DNA from: Synchiropus splendidus
Lineage: Eukaryota; Chordata; Actinopteri; Syngnathiformes; Callionymidae
DNA length: 64,000 bases
Reading direction: 5' to 3'
NCBI RefSeq assembly: GCF_027744825.2
Contig: NC_071334.1
Span: 67,926,937-67,990,936, forward strand
The position numbers were made by a program, and so were the translations under genes. Shown piece by piece: positions 63,055 to 64,000 of this stretch; the stretch's first letter is position 1, and each line of letters begins with the position of its first letter. The notes under the pieces were generated by a model. The model did not search any database. It saw only the letters and a program-made list of their open reading frames with translations, and had not been told where the DNA came from.

Positions 63055-63414
63055 TATTGATATGGGCTGATCCGCCTTTACTGGCGACCGTTCTTGTAGT
63101 CTCTTGGTGAAGCTGTGGCACAGCTGTCTCAGAGAAAAACTTACAGGCGCCGCTGTTTGTGAAGCACAACAGTGTGCCCCTGACTGTTTCGTGTCTGTGG
63201 TCTCCGGGCGACGCCTCGCAACACGAGCCAGAGCATTTGCTGTGTTGCCGAGGCGCTTGGTCTTAGCTTTGCAATGCATGCAGAGTTTATGCGTCGTGCC
63301 CAGCTTGGTGTTTCCGGGCACTTGGTAGCCAAAATGACGGCAAATGCCGGACTTCAACAAAGACGGAGCTGGTAAGGCGGCGATTCTGAGGCAGAGCATT
63401 TTCAAACTTGACAT
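63022..63414 (-). pseudogene. BED-zinc-finger hAT transposase relic, copy 2 (130 codons still open)
   Basis: The minus-strand frame has SGICRHFGYQVPGNTKLG then TTHKLCMHCKAKTKRLGNTA. It corresponds to the BED finger S.VWKHFG....T....VCKHCKT...Y.GNTSNM. The CxxC pair (CMHC) is present, but Trp of VWKHF is Ile, and the His pair expected after GNTSNM is missing (NALARVARRRP). The remainder has no clear transposase core. It shares nucleotide sequence with 50195-50425. The frame is open over 130 codons, but the decayed finger suggests chance survival rather than function. Confidence 0.65.
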
Positions 63415-63674
63415 AAAAAGGTGGATTGGATTGAGTCGTAGACTACAATGTGTAACTTTATTTGAGGGCCTTAAAAAGATAAGAGAATAAAATGTTATTA
63501 ATTAAATTCATTATTTACAAATCATGTAATTCATTAGATGAATCTTGTGAATCACCTGGCAGCTCTATTACAAGTGAAGTGGATCCATTTAGGCACTGGT
63601 GGCTACTGAAGGTCAGTCTGCCACAACCCCAGGAAATCTGCATGTACAGCATACAAATCCACATTTTGCATGTA

Positions 63675-64000
63675 CAGTGGCACCTCGGTTCTCGACCACA
63701 ATCTGTTCCAGACGGCCGTTCGAGAACCGAATTGTTTGAAATATGTATCGATTTTTTTCCCATTACAATGAATGGAAAAAGAAACAATGCGTTCCAAGCC
63801 TTAAAATAGTCTTTTGTAGGAGTGAATGTAGAGTGTCTGCTGCAGGTGGCTGTTCCTCTATGTGTGTGGCCGCTGCATGTGGGAGGGGTTGCCGAGTGAG
63901 TGATGTCTCTCCAGAAGGGAAGAGGTGCCCGGTGCGTGTCCAGCTCTGAATGTGCGCTTCTGTGCAGTTTGGCTGTGACAAAGTCATAAACCAAGTCACG
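63675..64000 (+). mobile_element. Left part of a mariner/pogo-like MITE ('CAGTGGCACCTCGGTTCTCG')
   Basis: After TA at 63673-63674 the sequence CAGTGGCACCTCGGTTCTCG starts, with GTTCGAGAACCGAATTGTTT as an internal inverted echo, then TCCCATTACAATGAATGGAA and AATGCGTTCCAAGCC. This arrangement is known from vertebrate Tc1/mariner-superfamily (pogo/Tigger-type) non-autonomous elements, and a TA target fits. The right end lies beyond the window, so the full length is unknown. Confidence 0.7.

Overview
The window is vertebrate genomic DNA, most likely from a teleost fish. It is intron-rich and carries several interspersed-repeat types that are familiar from teleost genomes: LINE fragments with TGATTC-type 3' tails, hAT-like and other non-autonomous DNA elements, and a repeat with 'CCTCCCACAG' and 'GGCGACCTGTCC' blocks. 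It also has many simple repeats. I see no bacterial-style operons, rRNA, convincing tRNA genes or CRISPR arrays.

The only gene I can support is one protein-coding gene on the minus strand, occupying about 1.7-23.0 kb. Seven exons, all with AG acceptors and GT donors, encode the N-terminal actin-binding domain (tandem calponin-homology domains CH1 and CH2) of a dystrophin/utrophin protein. In transcript order they are 22960-23021 (62 nt), 12358-12450 (93), 8673-8753 (81), 8020-8112 (93), 4981-5082 (102), 3238-3308 (71) and 1748-1866 (119). They join in one open frame of 621 nt. The lengths 62-93-78-93-173-119 are those of human DMD exons 2-7. Here the 78-nt exon is 81 nt, and the 173-nt exon is split exactly into 102 + 71 by an additional intron. 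Residue choices ([41 protein letters not shown]) favour utrophin (utrn) over dystrophin. The exon that follows (182 nt in DMD) is not found and should lie beyond the left edge. The first coding exon, upstream of 23021, was not identified.

The region from 23.0 to 64 kb has no exon I can recognise. It is either the long first intron(s) of the utrn-like gene or its 5' flank. It is filled with decayed transposon material: L2/Rex-like LINE 3' ends (32.4-33.1 and 56.6 kb), an RTE-like LINE end with a frameshift (48.1-48.7 kb), two relics of a BED-zinc-finger hAT element (50.2 and 63.2 kb), and several MITEs with visible inverted repeats (30.1, 37.5, 44.0, 46.2 and 56.4 kb, plus the left end of one at 63.7 kb). 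The element at 44.0-45.1 kb has a second element nested inside it. Its relative at 9.3-9.9 kb lies within a utrn intron in the opposite orientation and lacks the insertion.

The most noteworthy points are the split CH2 exon, the 81-nt exon whose acceptor is also a good donor consensus, a four-copy tandem array of a LINE 3'-tail sequence within an intron, and the nested MITE with its empty-site homologue.
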